Origin: Proteus sp. FME41
Lineage (GTDB): Bacteria; Pseudomonadota; Gammaproteobacteria; Enterobacterales; Enterobacteriaceae
DNA: 64,000 nt
Assembly: GCF_014897315.1 (NCBI RefSeq)
Contig: NZ_JABUYL010000017.1
Coordinates: forward strand, 1 to 64,000
Direction: 5' to 3'
Position 1 is the first letter of the stretch; each line of letters starts with the position of its first letter. Under the pieces are notes generated by a model. It saw only the letters and a program-made list of their open reading frames with translations, did no database searches and had not been told where the DNA came from. Position numbers and translations under genes: made by a program. Positions 55,999 through 64,000 of this stretch are shown in pieces.

Positions 55999-56269
55999 AA
56001 CTGGTAAGTTATGGGTATTCTATAGCAATATCTGATTTTAATTATCGAAAAGCAGTTTTAATAAAGTACAGCCAAAAAGTACTACACAAAAATATTACGG
56101 CACAAAAAAATTATAATGTTATTAGACAATTCAGTACTGATAACAAATAAGCAAGATTGATTTATTTTTTGTAAAAACAATAAGTTGTGCAAAACGTTCT
56201 AAAAGCACAGCGTAGCATCACAGAACGGTTGTTAAACAACCTGCTCACTAACTGGGAGTATTTTATAAA

Positions 56270-57907
56270 ATGAGAAGTTTAACTAAAAAGAGTGCGTTGA
56301 CGATTGCCATTGGCGCCATTTTGGGATTATCCGCGTTAGCGGCTAATGCGGCTGTTGTTCCTGATGGGGTAAAGTTAGCCGAGAAACAAGTGCTTGTTCG
56401 TAATAACGGCTCAGAGCCACAATCACTTGATCCTCATAAAATTGAGGGTGTTCCAGAGTCTGCACTCGCACGTGATCTTTTTGAAGGTGTGACGATTGTT
56501 GGTCCTGATGGTGAAATTTTACCGGGTTCAGCTATCAGTTGGGAAAATAAAGATTTTACTGTTTGGACGTTCAAAATTCGTGACGGCGCTAAATGGTCAA
56601 ACGGTGAACCTGTTACCGCGCAAGATTTCGTTTATAGTTGGCAACGTCTAGCGGATCCTAATACGGCATCTCCTTATGAAAGCTATCTGCAATATGCCCA
56701 TATCGTGAATATTGACGATATTATTGCGGGTAAGAAAAAAGCCACAGAATTAGGTGTTAAGGCATTAGATAACAATACATTAGAAGTGACTTTATCTGAG
56801 GCAGTGCCTTATTTACCAAAATTATTAGCGCACTCCTCCATGTCGCCAGTTAACCAAAAAGTCATTGAAAAATTTGGTGAAAAATGGACACAACCTGCTA
56901 ACTTCGTCGGCAACGGCGCTTATAATTTAAAAGACTGGACAGTCAACGAACGTATTGTTTTAGAACGTAGCCCAACGTATTGGGATAATAAAAGTACCGT
57001 TATTGATAAAGTGACATTCTTACCTATTTCATCTGAAGTCACTGACGTAAACCGCTATCGTGCGGGTGAAATCGACATGACTTATAGCAATTTACCAATC
57101 GAACTTTTCCAAAAATTGAAAAAAGAGATCCCTGATGAATTGCGTATAAGTCCGTATTTATGTACTTATTATTATGAAATTAATAATGAGAAAGCGCCGT
57201 TTAATGATCCTCGTGTTCGTGAAGCGCTTAAACTGTCAATGGACAGAGATATCATCACTTATAAAGTGAAAAACCAAGGTGATATTCCTGCTTATGGTTT
57301 TACCCCGCCATTTACTGACGGCATTAAAGAGAACAAACCAGAATGGTTTGCGACTTGGACGCAAGAACAACGTAATGAAAAAGCACGCCAATTATTAGAA
57401 GAGGCGGGCTATAACAAAGCCAATCCACTGAAATTTAAGTTGCTGTACAATACATCCGACTTACATAAAAAAGTGGCGATCGCTGCCTCTTCAATTTGGA
57501 AGAAAAACTTAGGTGCTGATGTGTCTCTTGAAAACCAAGAGTGGAAAACCTTCTTAGATACTCGTCACCAAGGTACTTATGATGTTGCACGTGCCGGTTG
57601 GTGTGCAGATTATAATGAACCGTCTTCCTTCCTGAACATGATGCTGTCTTACAGCAGTAATAACACTGTTCACTATAAAAACACAGAATTTGACGCATTG
57701 ATCAAAGAATCTTTACGTGTGAAATCTGATGACGAACGTGCCGCCATTTATCAAAAAGCAGAAGGCGTATTAGATAAAGATTCGGCCATTGTTCCACTTT
57801 ACTATTATGTAAACACCCGTTTAGTGAAACCTTATGTGGGTGGTTATTCAGGTAAAGATCCATTAGATAATTTACATACTAAAGACTTGTACATTATTGC
57901 TAAGTAA
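56270..57907 (+). CDS. oppA: Oligopeptide-binding protein OppA, second copy
   Basis: A 545-residue periplasmic binding protein with the signal peptide SALTIAIGAILGLSALAANA. The blocks EPQSLDPHKIEGVPESALAR, WSNGEPVTAQDFVYSWQRLA and DVARAGWCADYNEPSSFLNM are the same as in E. coli OppA. This copy is closer to E. coli OppA than the first and lies next to oppB, so it is probably the main receptor of the OppBCDF importer. A terminator-like hairpin follows, which should make OppA more abundant than the membrane components. GGGAG is eleven bases before the ATG. Confidence 0.95.
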   Translation: MRSLTKKSALTIAIGAILGLSALAANAAVVPDGVKLAEKQVLVRNNGSEPQSLDPHKIEGVPESALARDLFEGVTIVGPDGEILPGSAISWENKDFTVWTFKIRDGAKWSNGEPVTAQDFVYSWQRLADPNTASPYESYLQYAHIVNIDDIIAGKKKATELGVKALDNNTLEVTLSEAVPYLPKLLAHSSMSPVNQKVIEKFGEKWTQPANFVGNGAYNLKDWTVNERIVLERSPTYWDNKSTVIDKVTFLPISSEVTDVNRYRAGEIDMTYSNLPIELFQKLKKEIPDELRISPYLCTYYYEINNEKAPFNDPRVREALKLSMDRDIITYKVKNQGDIPAYGFTPPFTDGIKENKPEWFATWTQEQRNEKARQLLEEAGYNKANPLKFKLLYNTSDLHKKVAIAASSIWKKNLGADVSLENQEWKTFLDTRHQGTYDVARAGWCADYNEPSSFLNMMLSYSSNNTVHYKNTEFDALIKESLRVKSDDERAAIYQKAEGVLDKDSAIVPLYYYVNTRLVKPYVGGYSGKDPLDNLHTKDLYIIAK

Positions 57908-57914
57908 TCGGGCG

Positions 57915-57943
57915 AGACCTTGTCTGAAGGCAAGGTCTTTTTT
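57915..57943 (+). terminator. Partial terminator between oppA and oppB
   Basis: AGACCTTG (57915-57922) pairs with CAAGGTCT (57931-57938) and is followed by T5. oppB starts 40 bp later without another clear promoter, so some transcripts must read through. Confidence 0.75.
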
Positions 57944-57983
57944 ATCGTCACGCCTGAATAGGTTTGTGTTATAGGAACGGGCA

Positions 57984-58904
57984 ATGCTCAAATTTATTTT
58001 TCGTCGCTTTTTAGAAGCGATACCGACTTTATTTATTCTAATAACAATTTCGTTTTTTATGATGCGCTTAGCACCCGGTAGTCCTTTTACAGGTGAAAGG
58101 AAACTTCCGCCTGAGGTGATGGCAAATATTGAAGCGAAATATCACTTAAACGATCCCATTTATAAACAATATTTCGATTATTTAATTCAATTATCGAAAG
58201 GGGATTTGGGGCCTTCTTTTAAATATAAAGACTACAGTGTAAACACCTTAGTCGGTAAAGCATTCCCTGTTTCAGCTAAATTAGGGTTATCGGCATTTAT
58301 TTTTGCTGTCATTTTAGGTGTGGGGGCAGGCGTCATTGCGGCACTGAATCAAAACACCAAATGGGATTATACCGTCATGACATTTGCCATGACGGGGGTG
58401 GTAATACCGAGCTTTGTTGTTGCACCTTTATTGGTCTTAGTGTTTGCGATTACCTTAAGGTGGCTTCCTGCAGGGGGATGGAATGGGGGAGCGGTGCAAT
58501 ATATGTTGTTGCCAATGATTGCATTATCACTTTCTTATATTGCCAGTATCTCGCGTATTACCCGTAGTTCAATGATTGAGGTTTTACACTCAAACTTTAT
58601 CAGAACGGCAAAAGCGAAAGGCTTGCCGATGAAAAGAATTGTACTACGACATGCTTTAAAACCTGCGTTGCTACCTGTTATCTCTTATATGGGGCCTGCT
58701 TTCGTTGGGATTATCACGGGCTCAATGGTGATTGAAACCATCTTCGGACTACCGGGTATCGGACAACTCTTTGTTAATGGTGCTTTAAACCGTGACTACT
58801 CATTGGTGTTAAGTTTAACCATTATTGTGGGGGCATTAACCATTTTCTTTAATGCGATTGTCGATATTTTATATGCGGTTATTGATCCGAAAATTCGTTA
58901 TTAA
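57984..58904 (+). CDS. oppB: Oligopeptide ABC transporter permease OppB
   Basis: A 306-residue inner-membrane permease, the E. coli OppB length. MLKFIFRRFLEAIPTLFILI opens the first helix, RLAPGSPFTGERKLPPEVMA is the periplasmic OppB loop, and NFIRTAKAKGLPMKRIVLRH is the EAA motif that contacts the ATPases. It ends DPKIRY. oppC begins 18 bp downstream. Confidence 0.96.
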   Translation: MLKFIFRRFLEAIPTLFILITISFFMMRLAPGSPFTGERKLPPEVMANIEAKYHLNDPIYKQYFDYLIQLSKGDLGPSFKYKDYSVNTLVGKAFPVSAKLGLSAFIFAVILGVGAGVIAALNQNTKWDYTVMTFAMTGVVIPSFVVAPLLVLVFAITLRWLPAGGWNGGAVQYMLLPMIALSLSYIASISRITRSSMIEVLHSNFIRTAKAKGLPMKRIVLRHALKPALLPVISYMGPAFVGIITGSMVIETIFGLPGIGQLFVNGALNRDYSLVLSLTIIVGALTIFFNAIVDILYAVIDPKIRY

Positions 58905-58922
58905 TAAACACTGGAGCGCGTT

Positions 58923-59831
58923 ATGTTATCACTGAAGGAAAACAGCGAAGCTCTGGGGAATTTCTCGGAGCAGCTAGATATTGAAGGCCGTAGTTTATGG
59001 CAAGATGCTCGCCGTCGTTTTATGCACAATAAAGCGGCGATCACGAGTCTCGTTTTACTTTTCTTTATTTTATTGTTTGTCATTTTTGCCCCAATGTTAT
59101 CGCCATTTGTGTATGACGATACAGACTGGGATATGATGTCAATGGCACCCCATTTTGATTCACACCACTTCTTTGGTACTGACTCATCAGGTCGTGACTT
59201 ATTAGTGCGTGTTGCGATTGGTGGGCGAATTTCATTAATGGTGGGTATTGCGGCTGCCTTTGTTGCGGTAATTGTGGGAACACTTTATGGCGCAATGGCG
59301 GGGTATATTGGTGGGCGCGTTGACTCAATAATGATGCGTTTACTGGAAATCTTAAACTCATTCCCATTTATGTTCTTTGTTATCTTACTGGTGACATTTT
59401 TTGGTCAAAACATCTTACTGATTTTTGTTGCGATCGGTATGGTCTCTTGGTTGGATATGGCACGTATTGTAAGGGGACAAACCTTAAGTTTAAAACGTAA
59501 AGAGTTTATTGAAGCGGCATTAGTGTGTGGTGTTTCATCGCGTAATATTGTGTTAAGACATATCGTTCCTAATGTATTAGGTGTCGTTGTGGTTTATGCC
59601 TCTTTATTAGTGCCTAGTATGATTTTATTTGAATCTTTCTTAAGTTTCCTAGGATTAGGAACGCAAGAACCGCTAAGTAGTTGGGGCGCTCTATTAAGTG
59701 ATGGTGCGAACTCAATGGAAGTTTCTCCTTGGTTGATACTTTTCCCGGCTGCATTTTTAGTTATCACACTGTTTTGTTTTAACTTTATTGGTGATGGCTT
59801 ACGTGATGCATTAGATCCGAAAGATCGTTAA
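58923..59831 (+). CDS. oppC: Oligopeptide ABC transporter permease OppC
   Basis: A 302-residue permease (E. coli OppC 302). After a hydrophilic N-terminus the first helix is AAITSLVLLFFILLFVIFAP. HFFGTDSSGRDLLVRVAIGG is the OppC signature and EFIEAALVCGVSSRNIVLRH is the EAA loop. GGAG precedes the ATG, 18 bp after oppB. oppD starts 10 bp after its stop. Confidence 0.96.
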   Translation: MLSLKENSEALGNFSEQLDIEGRSLWQDARRRFMHNKAAITSLVLLFFILLFVIFAPMLSPFVYDDTDWDMMSMAPHFDSHHFFGTDSSGRDLLVRVAIGGRISLMVGIAAAFVAVIVGTLYGAMAGYIGGRVDSIMMRLLEILNSFPFMFFVILLVTFFGQNILLIFVAIGMVSWLDMARIVRGQTLSLKRKEFIEAALVCGVSSRNIVLRHIVPNVLGVVVVYASLLVPSMILFESFLSFLGLGTQEPLSSWGALLSDGANSMEVSPWLILFPAAFLVITLFCFNFIGDGLRDALDPKDR

Positions 59832-59841
59832 GGAGAACAAA

Positions 59842-60828
59842 ATGACAAATACAACAACCAAGTCGTTATTAAGTGTTAAAGATCTCAGCGTGACTTTCGG
59901 TACTGCAGATGGTGATGTGACCGCGGTTAATAAGCTGAATTTTGAATTATCAGCAGGTGAAACCTTAGGGATTGTGGGTGAATCGGGTTCGGGTAAATCA
60001 CAAACGGCATTCGCGTTAATGGGATTATTGGCTAAAAATGGTCGTACAGCGGGTAGTGCAAATTTTAATGGTCGTGAGATCTTAAATCTTCGTCAGAGCG
60101 AATTAAACAAAATGCGTGCTGAAGAAATATCAATGATATTTCAAGATCCAATGACATCATTAAATCCGTATATGAAAGTTGGACCACAGCTAATCGAAGT
60201 CCTTATGTTGCATAAAGGCATGAGTAAAAACGATGCTTACGCAGAATCTGTGCGTATGTTAGATGCGGTTAAAATGCCCGAAGCCCATAAACGAATGAGT
60301 ATGTACCCTCATGAGTTTTCAGGCGGCATGCGCCAACGTGTCATGATTGCAATGGCATTACTGTGTAAACCCAAGCTTTTAATTGCCGATGAACCGACAA
60401 CAGCGCTTGATGTTACTGTCCAAGCACAAATCATGACTTTGCTAAATGAACTCAAAAATGATTTAAATACCGCAATTATTATGATCACTCATGATTTAGG
60501 TGTCGTTGCGGGTATCTGCGATAAAGTATTGGTGATGTATGCAGGGCGAACCATGGAATATGGTAGTGCTCGTGATATTTTCTATCATCCCTCACATCCT
60601 TACTCTATCGGATTGCTTCAAGCGGTTCCGCGCTTAGATGGTGAAGATGAACGTTTAGCAACAATTCCGGGTAATCCACCCAATCTACTGCGTTTACCTA
60701 AAGGTTGCCCATTCCAACCACGTTGTCAGTATGCAACCGCACAATGCTTGGCGAGTGAGCCTGAGTTAACGCAATTTGCACAAGGGCGATTACGTGCCTG
60801 TTTTAAAGCGGTGGAGGAATTGGTATGA
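59842..60828 (+). CDS. oppD: Oligopeptide ABC transporter ATPase OppD
   Basis: A 328-residue ATPase (E. coli OppD 337). Walker [16 protein letters not shown] is near residue 45, the Q-loop is [16 protein letters not shown], the signature is [20 protein letters not shown] and Walker B is [12 protein letters not shown]. The C-terminal oligopeptide-transporter extension has the cysteine-bearing [20 protein letters not shown], a [4Fe-4S]-type site in this family. Its stop overlaps oppF (ATGA). Confidence 0.96.
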   Translation: MTNTTTKSLLSVKDLSVTFGTADGDVTAVNKLNFELSAGETLGIVGESGSGKSQTAFALMGLLAKNGRTAGSANFNGREILNLRQSELNKMRAEEISMIFQDPMTSLNPYMKVGPQLIEVLMLHKGMSKNDAYAESVRMLDAVKMPEAHKRMSMYPHEFSGGMRQRVMIAMALLCKPKLLIADEPTTALDVTVQAQIMTLLNELKNDLNTAIIMITHDLGVVAGICDKVLVMYAGRTMEYGSARDIFYHPSHPYSIGLLQAVPRLDGEDERLATIPGNPPNLLRLPKGCPFQPRCQYATAQCLASEPELTQFAQGRLRACFKAVEELV

Positions 60829-61832
60829 CGCAAGCCACATTACAAGATAGAAAAGTTATTCTTGAAGTGAATGACTTAAAGGTTTATTTCGATGTTCAAG
60901 ATAATAAACAGTGGTTTTGGAAAGCGAAAAAAAGCCTGAAAGCTGTCGATGGTGTCACTCTGCGCCTATATGAAGGTGAAACACTGGGCGTTGTTGGTGA
61001 ATCAGGTTGTGGTAAATCGACGTTTGCGCGTGCCATTATTGGTTTAGTCAAAGCTTCCGGTGGTACCGTCACTTGGTTAGGTAATGATTTGCTAGGAATG
61101 GGAAATAAACAATGGCGAGATATTCGCCAAGATATTCAGATGATTTTCCAAGATCCGCTGGCATCCTTAAACCCAAGAATGACGATTGGCGATATTATTG
61201 CTGAACCATTAAAAACGTATCAACCTAAAATGAAACAGGCGCAAGTGGTTGAAAAAGTGAAAGCAATGATGATGCGAGTCGGATTATTGCCAAACTTAAT
61301 CAACCGTTACCCGCACGAATTCTCAGGTGGACAATGTCAACGTATCGGTATTGCGCGCGCGTTAATTCTAGAGCCTAAATTAGTGATTTGTGATGAACCC
61401 GTTTCAGCATTAGACGTATCAATTCAGGCTCAAGTCGTCAACTTGCTGAAAGATATTCAAAAAGAGATGGGATTATCTTTGATCTTTATTGCGCATGATC
61501 TGGCAGTGGTAAAACATATTTCAGATCGTGTGTTGGTAATGTATTTAGGACATGCAGTGGAATTAGGGACTTATGATGAAGTTTATCACCATCCATTACA
61601 CCCTTATACTAAAGCACTAATGTCAGCAGTGCCGATCCCTGATCCCGATAAAGAGCGTAACAAGCATATTGATTTATTAGAGGGGGAATTACCTTCTCCG
61701 ATTAATCCACCATCAGGCTGTATATTCCGTACACGTTGTCCGATGGCTGATGAAGAATGTGCAAAAACACGTCCTTTATTAGAAGGAAGCTTCCGCCACG
61801 CAGTCTCTTGTTTAAAAGTGGATCCACTTTAA
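60825..61832 (+). CDS. oppF: Oligopeptide ABC transporter ATPase OppF
   Basis: A 335-residue ATPase (E. coli OppF 334) that pairs with OppD. An N-terminal insert (FDVQDNKQWFWKAKKSLKAV) precedes Walker A GVVGESGCGKSTFARAIIGL. The signature is FSGGQCQRIGIARALILEPK and Walker B is LVICDEPVSALD. The C-terminal tail has GCIFRTRCPMADEECAKTRP with the family cysteines. Its ATG overlaps the oppD stop, so the two ATPases are translationally coupled. A terminator closes the operon. Confidence 0.96.
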   Translation: MTQATLQDRKVILEVNDLKVYFDVQDNKQWFWKAKKSLKAVDGVTLRLYEGETLGVVGESGCGKSTFARAIIGLVKASGGTVTWLGNDLLGMGNKQWRDIRQDIQMIFQDPLASLNPRMTIGDIIAEPLKTYQPKMKQAQVVEKVKAMMMRVGLLPNLINRYPHEFSGGQCQRIGIARALILEPKLVICDEPVSALDVSIQAQVVNLLKDIQKEMGLSLIFIAHDLAVVKHISDRVLVMYLGHAVELGTYDEVYHHPLHPYTKALMSAVPIPDPDKERNKHIDLLEGELPSPINPPSGCIFRTRCPMADEECAKTRPLLEGSFRHAVSCLKVDPL

Positions 61833-61860
61833 GACTTCATTTATTTAAATTGAGTGACTA

Positions 61861-61887
61861 ATGCCTGATATTTATCAGGCATTTTTT
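61861..61887 (+). terminator. Terminator of the opp operon
   Basis: ATGCCTGAT (61861-61869) and ATCAGGCAT (61874-61882) form a perfect 9-bp stem with a four-base loop, followed by T6. Confidence 0.9.
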
Positions 61888-62031
61888 ATGGGTAAAAGAT
61901 AAAAATTTAATAATAGGCTCATTTTTTGCAACTCGAAATAACTTTGTGGATTGTATCACTGTGTCATATTTCCAGTGTGGTAGTTTATTGTTGACCGTTC
62001 ATTGGCATTCTGTTTATTTTTTGGGGAAATT

Positions 62032-62931
62032 ATGAAAAAAAGTGCAATATCTATCCTAGTTAGCACCGGTGTATTACTGTCATCAATGGCAGTAGCGAAT
62101 ACCACAGGTTCGGAAATCCTTGCTGTACAGTCAGGCGGTACACCCAATAAGGTGTATCAAAATAATAAACCGACACTGAAAGTAGCTACTTATAATATTG
62201 GTAAAAATGAAGTTTCAGCGGATGTCACCAATTTTGACAAGCTCAACCAAGCAATCAAAAATATCGATGCCGATGTTATTGTTGTCACGGAAGTTGATAA
62301 TAAAACAGCACGTAGTAAAAATATTAACCAGCTGGAAGAATTAGCTAAAGCCAATAATATGCAGTTTGCTTTTGGCAAAGCGCTCGATTTTGATGGTGGG
62401 CAATATGGTGTTGGCATTTTATCAAAATATAAAATTGATAAATCACAGGTCGTTAATCTGCCTTCAGGTAATGCAGAACAACGTATTGTTTTATTATCGC
62501 AAATGACTAAACCAGGGTTTGATTCACCGATTATTATTATGGGAACACATCTTGATTGGCAAAAAGATCCCACTATTCGTATCGGTCAAGTTAGACATAT
62601 TTTAGATGCTGCAATTGGTGATACAGAAACAGGTTTCGATAATATTTCAACATCAATAAAAATATTGGCGGGTGATTTTAACTCCACCGCCAATGAACAA
62701 CCAATCCAAGAAATTAATTATTTTTGGAACCCTGTTGAAAAGCCAAATAGCGATAAACGTACATGGCCAGCCATTAATCCAGCTATAGATATCGACCATA
62801 TCTTTACCTTTAAAGGACAAGTTTGGGATATCAAAGATATGACAATCCCACAAGATTCAGCATCTTTTAAATGGTCAGACGCCAGTGATCATCTTCCTGT
62901 TATTGCTGAACTAGAGTTACAAGAACAGTAA
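62032..62931 (+). CDS. Secreted endonuclease/exonuclease/phosphatase-fold protein
   Basis: A 299-residue protein with a signal peptide (AISILVSTGVLLSSMAVA, cleavage near residue 22). The mature part carries the full EEP fold active-site set: N55 in VATYNIG, E87 in VVTEVDN, H173 in MGTHLDW, D215 and N217 in LAGDFNS, D255 and H256 in AIDIDHIF, and D286 and H287 in SDHLPV. The fold is shared by DNase I, exonuclease III, sphingomyelinases, inositol phosphatases and CdtB toxin subunits. Which bond it cleaves is not readable here. I chose the ATG at 62032, with GGGG six bases upstream, because it starts at the signal peptide. It is a single-gene unit with terminators on both sides. Confidence 0.82.
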   Translation: MKKSAISILVSTGVLLSSMAVANTTGSEILAVQSGGTPNKVYQNNKPTLKVATYNIGKNEVSADVTNFDKLNQAIKNIDADVIVVTEVDNKTARSKNINQLEELAKANNMQFAFGKALDFDGGQYGVGILSKYKIDKSQVVNLPSGNAEQRIVLLSQMTKPGFDSPIIIMGTHLDWQKDPTIRIGQVRHILDAAIGDTETGFDNISTSIKILAGDFNSTANEQPIQEINYFWNPVEKPNSDKRTWPAINPAIDIDHIFTFKGQVWDIKDMTIPQDSASFKWSDASDHLPVIAELELQEQ

Positions 62932-62949
62932 TAAATAACGATAAATAAA

Positions 62950-62984
62950 AACGCCCTTGATAGTATTTTCAAGGGCGTTATTTC
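62950..62984. terminator. Bidirectional terminator between the EEP gene and the aminotransferase
   Basis: AACGCCCTTGA (62950-62960) pairs with TCAAGGGCGTT (62969-62979) and is flanked by A/T-rich tracts on both sides. The flanking genes converge. Confidence 0.85.
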
Positions 62985-63030
62985 ATCAAGCAATAAAATA
63001 AGCAACTAATAAAATAAGCGTTAAATCAGA

Positions 63031-64000
63031 TTAAATCCAACCTTTAGCTCTAAAGGCTTTTAATGTAGTGACGAAATAGTGCATTTCTTCTGGTGTGCCT
63101 AATGTTAAACGACTCCAACCAAAAGCAGGTGGAAATTCACGACCTACCATAACATTCGCCTCTTTCATTCTATTTTGATAGGTTTTTACATCACCTTTAA
63201 CTTTATGGAATATAAAGTTTGCATGAGAAGGTGCGTATTCAATATTGAGCTCTTTTAAGGCATCTATGACCATTTGGCGTGAAACATCAATCGACTTACG
63301 GCTATATTCCACATAAGGCGCATCTTTTAGCGAAGCAAGTGCGGCAACAGCACCAGCAGTATTGGTGTTATCAATAGAAACAAACGCATCAATTTGTGCA
63401 ATCACTTCTGGTACGGCAACGCCATAACCTACACGCAGCCCAGCTAAAGCATAAATTTTAGAGAATGTACGAGTCACAATCAGATTTTTATAACCTTCTG
63501 CCACTAGCGCGATAGCACTGACGAATGTAGGGGTAGAAACAAACTCAACGTAAGCTTCATCAATAATAAAAAAGACATTCTCTTTTGCTGACTTCACCCA
63601 ATTTGATAAATCTGCACTAGGGGTTAACATTGCGGTTGGGTTATTCGGATTGCACAGATACACCATGCTAATACCATCAAACTCTTGTGCTTTTTTCTGC
63701 ATGGTTGCTAAATCGAAAGCGAGAGTATTATCAACCGGTACTTTAACGATTTTTACACCTAATGGTTCTGCATAAAGCTCGGCATAGTTAAATGTTGGAT
63801 CAGGAACAATAAGTTGAACCGCTTTACCTTCTTTTTGTGCTTTGTTTGCGACAAATTGCACTGCTGCTTGAATTGTTTCAGATGAACCATTACCCAAAGT
63901 AATATGCTTATCTGAAAGTTTAAATTCTTTCCCTAATTCGCTAATTAATGCGCTACGTGCATCATCTGGATATCTAAATGCATTAGGTAAAGCATTAATA
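63031..64000 (-). CDS. HisC-like PLP-dependent aminotransferase (5' end outside window)
   Basis: The reading frame stays open to the window edge, so at least 40 N-terminal residues are missing. The 323 or so residues seen belong to the histidinol-phosphate aminotransferase branch of class I/II aminotransferases: ITLGNGSSETIQAAVQFVAN near the edge, VYLCNPNNPTAMLTPSADLS, FIIDEAYVEF with the PLP-contacting Asp and Tyr, the PLP lysine in TRTFSKIYALAGLRVGYGVA, and a C-terminal Arg in FGWSRLTLGTPEEMHYF. No other his gene is nearby, so it may be a paralogue with another role rather than the his operon enzyme. Confidence 0.85.
   Translation of the reverse strand, partial: INALPNAFRYPDDARSALISELGKEFKLSDKHITLGNGSSETIQAAVQFVANKAQKEGKAVQLIVPDPTFNYAELYAEPLGVKIVKVPVDNTLAFDLATMQKKAQEFDGISMVYLCNPNNPTAMLTPSADLSNWVKSAKENVFFIIDEAYVEFVSTPTFVSAIALVAEGYKNLIVTRTFSKIYALAGLRVGYGVAVPEVIAQIDAFVSIDNTNTAGAVAALASLKDAPYVEYSRKSIDVSRQMVIDALKELNIEYAPSHANFIFHKVKGDVKTYQNRMKEANVMVGREFPPAFGWSRLTLGTPEEMHYFVTTLKAFRAKGWI

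Overview
The window looks like a stretch of chromosome from a low-GC enterobacterium of the Morganellaceae, most probably Proteus. The coding sequences closely resemble Escherichia coli orthologues (GapA, AnsA, XthA, NhaB, DsbB, AdhE, OppABCDF), but codon use is strongly AT-biased and intergenic DNA is very AT-rich. I see no prophage, transposase, CRISPR array or rRNA. Almost everything is core genome. The accessory signals sit in a few small pockets.

Layout. (1) 1-9.8 kb is an accessory-like mixture: two tandem tRNA-Leu(UAA) units, a family 9 glycosyltransferase, an AraC regulator with an iron alcohol dehydrogenase, a DUF305 protein behind a CueR-type promoter, a methyltransferase behind a perfect 11-bp dyad, a one-span membrane protein, a decayed thioredoxin gene, the drug/sugar exporters SotB and EmrE, and a DUF333 lipoprotein. 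(2) 9.2-18.5 kb: dsbB, nhaB, fadR, dadA-dadX (no ycgB), hypF and mipA. (3) 18.6-30.7 kb has the enterobacterial order yeaD, gapA, msrB, yeaC, pncA, ansA, sppA, ydjA, selD, topB, then xthA. (4) 31-32.1 kb: a low-GC LysR gene between a near-identical direct repeat that abuts tRNA-Tyr. (5) 32.3-44 kb: purU, ychJ, rssB (no rssA), galU, an inserted UDP-sugar epimerase, hns, tdk, adhE and ychE. (6) 44-53.7 kb lies between ychE and opp: a five-gene Dpp/Nik-type ABC importer of unknown substrate, and nirB-nirD-cysG (no nirC). (7) 54.3-61.9 kb: two oppA paralogues in tandem, then oppBCDF. (8) The window ends with a secreted endonuclease/exonuclease/phosphatase-fold protein and a HisC-like aminotransferase that runs off the edge.

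How the genes work together. Several blocks point to anaerobic life: adhE (mixed-acid fermentation), nirBD-cysG (NADH-nitrite reductase and its siroheme cofactor, behind visible FNR and NarL/NarP boxes), hypF ([NiFe]-hydrogenase maturation) and selD (selenium donor for formate dehydrogenases). Amino-acid and peptide use is covered by dadAX, ansA-pncA and the doubled opp system. galU, the epimerase and the GT9 enzyme feed surface polysaccharide synthesis.

No complete unknown system is visible. The best leads are the copper-type promoter on the DUF305 gene, the thioredoxin pseudogene, the repeat-flanked LysR gene at tRNA-Tyr, the operator-like dyads before the methyltransferase, ydjA and oppA, the orphan ABC importer, and the epimerase insertion between galU and hns. 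Starts, domains and sites were read by eye; family names are from recognition, not database searches.
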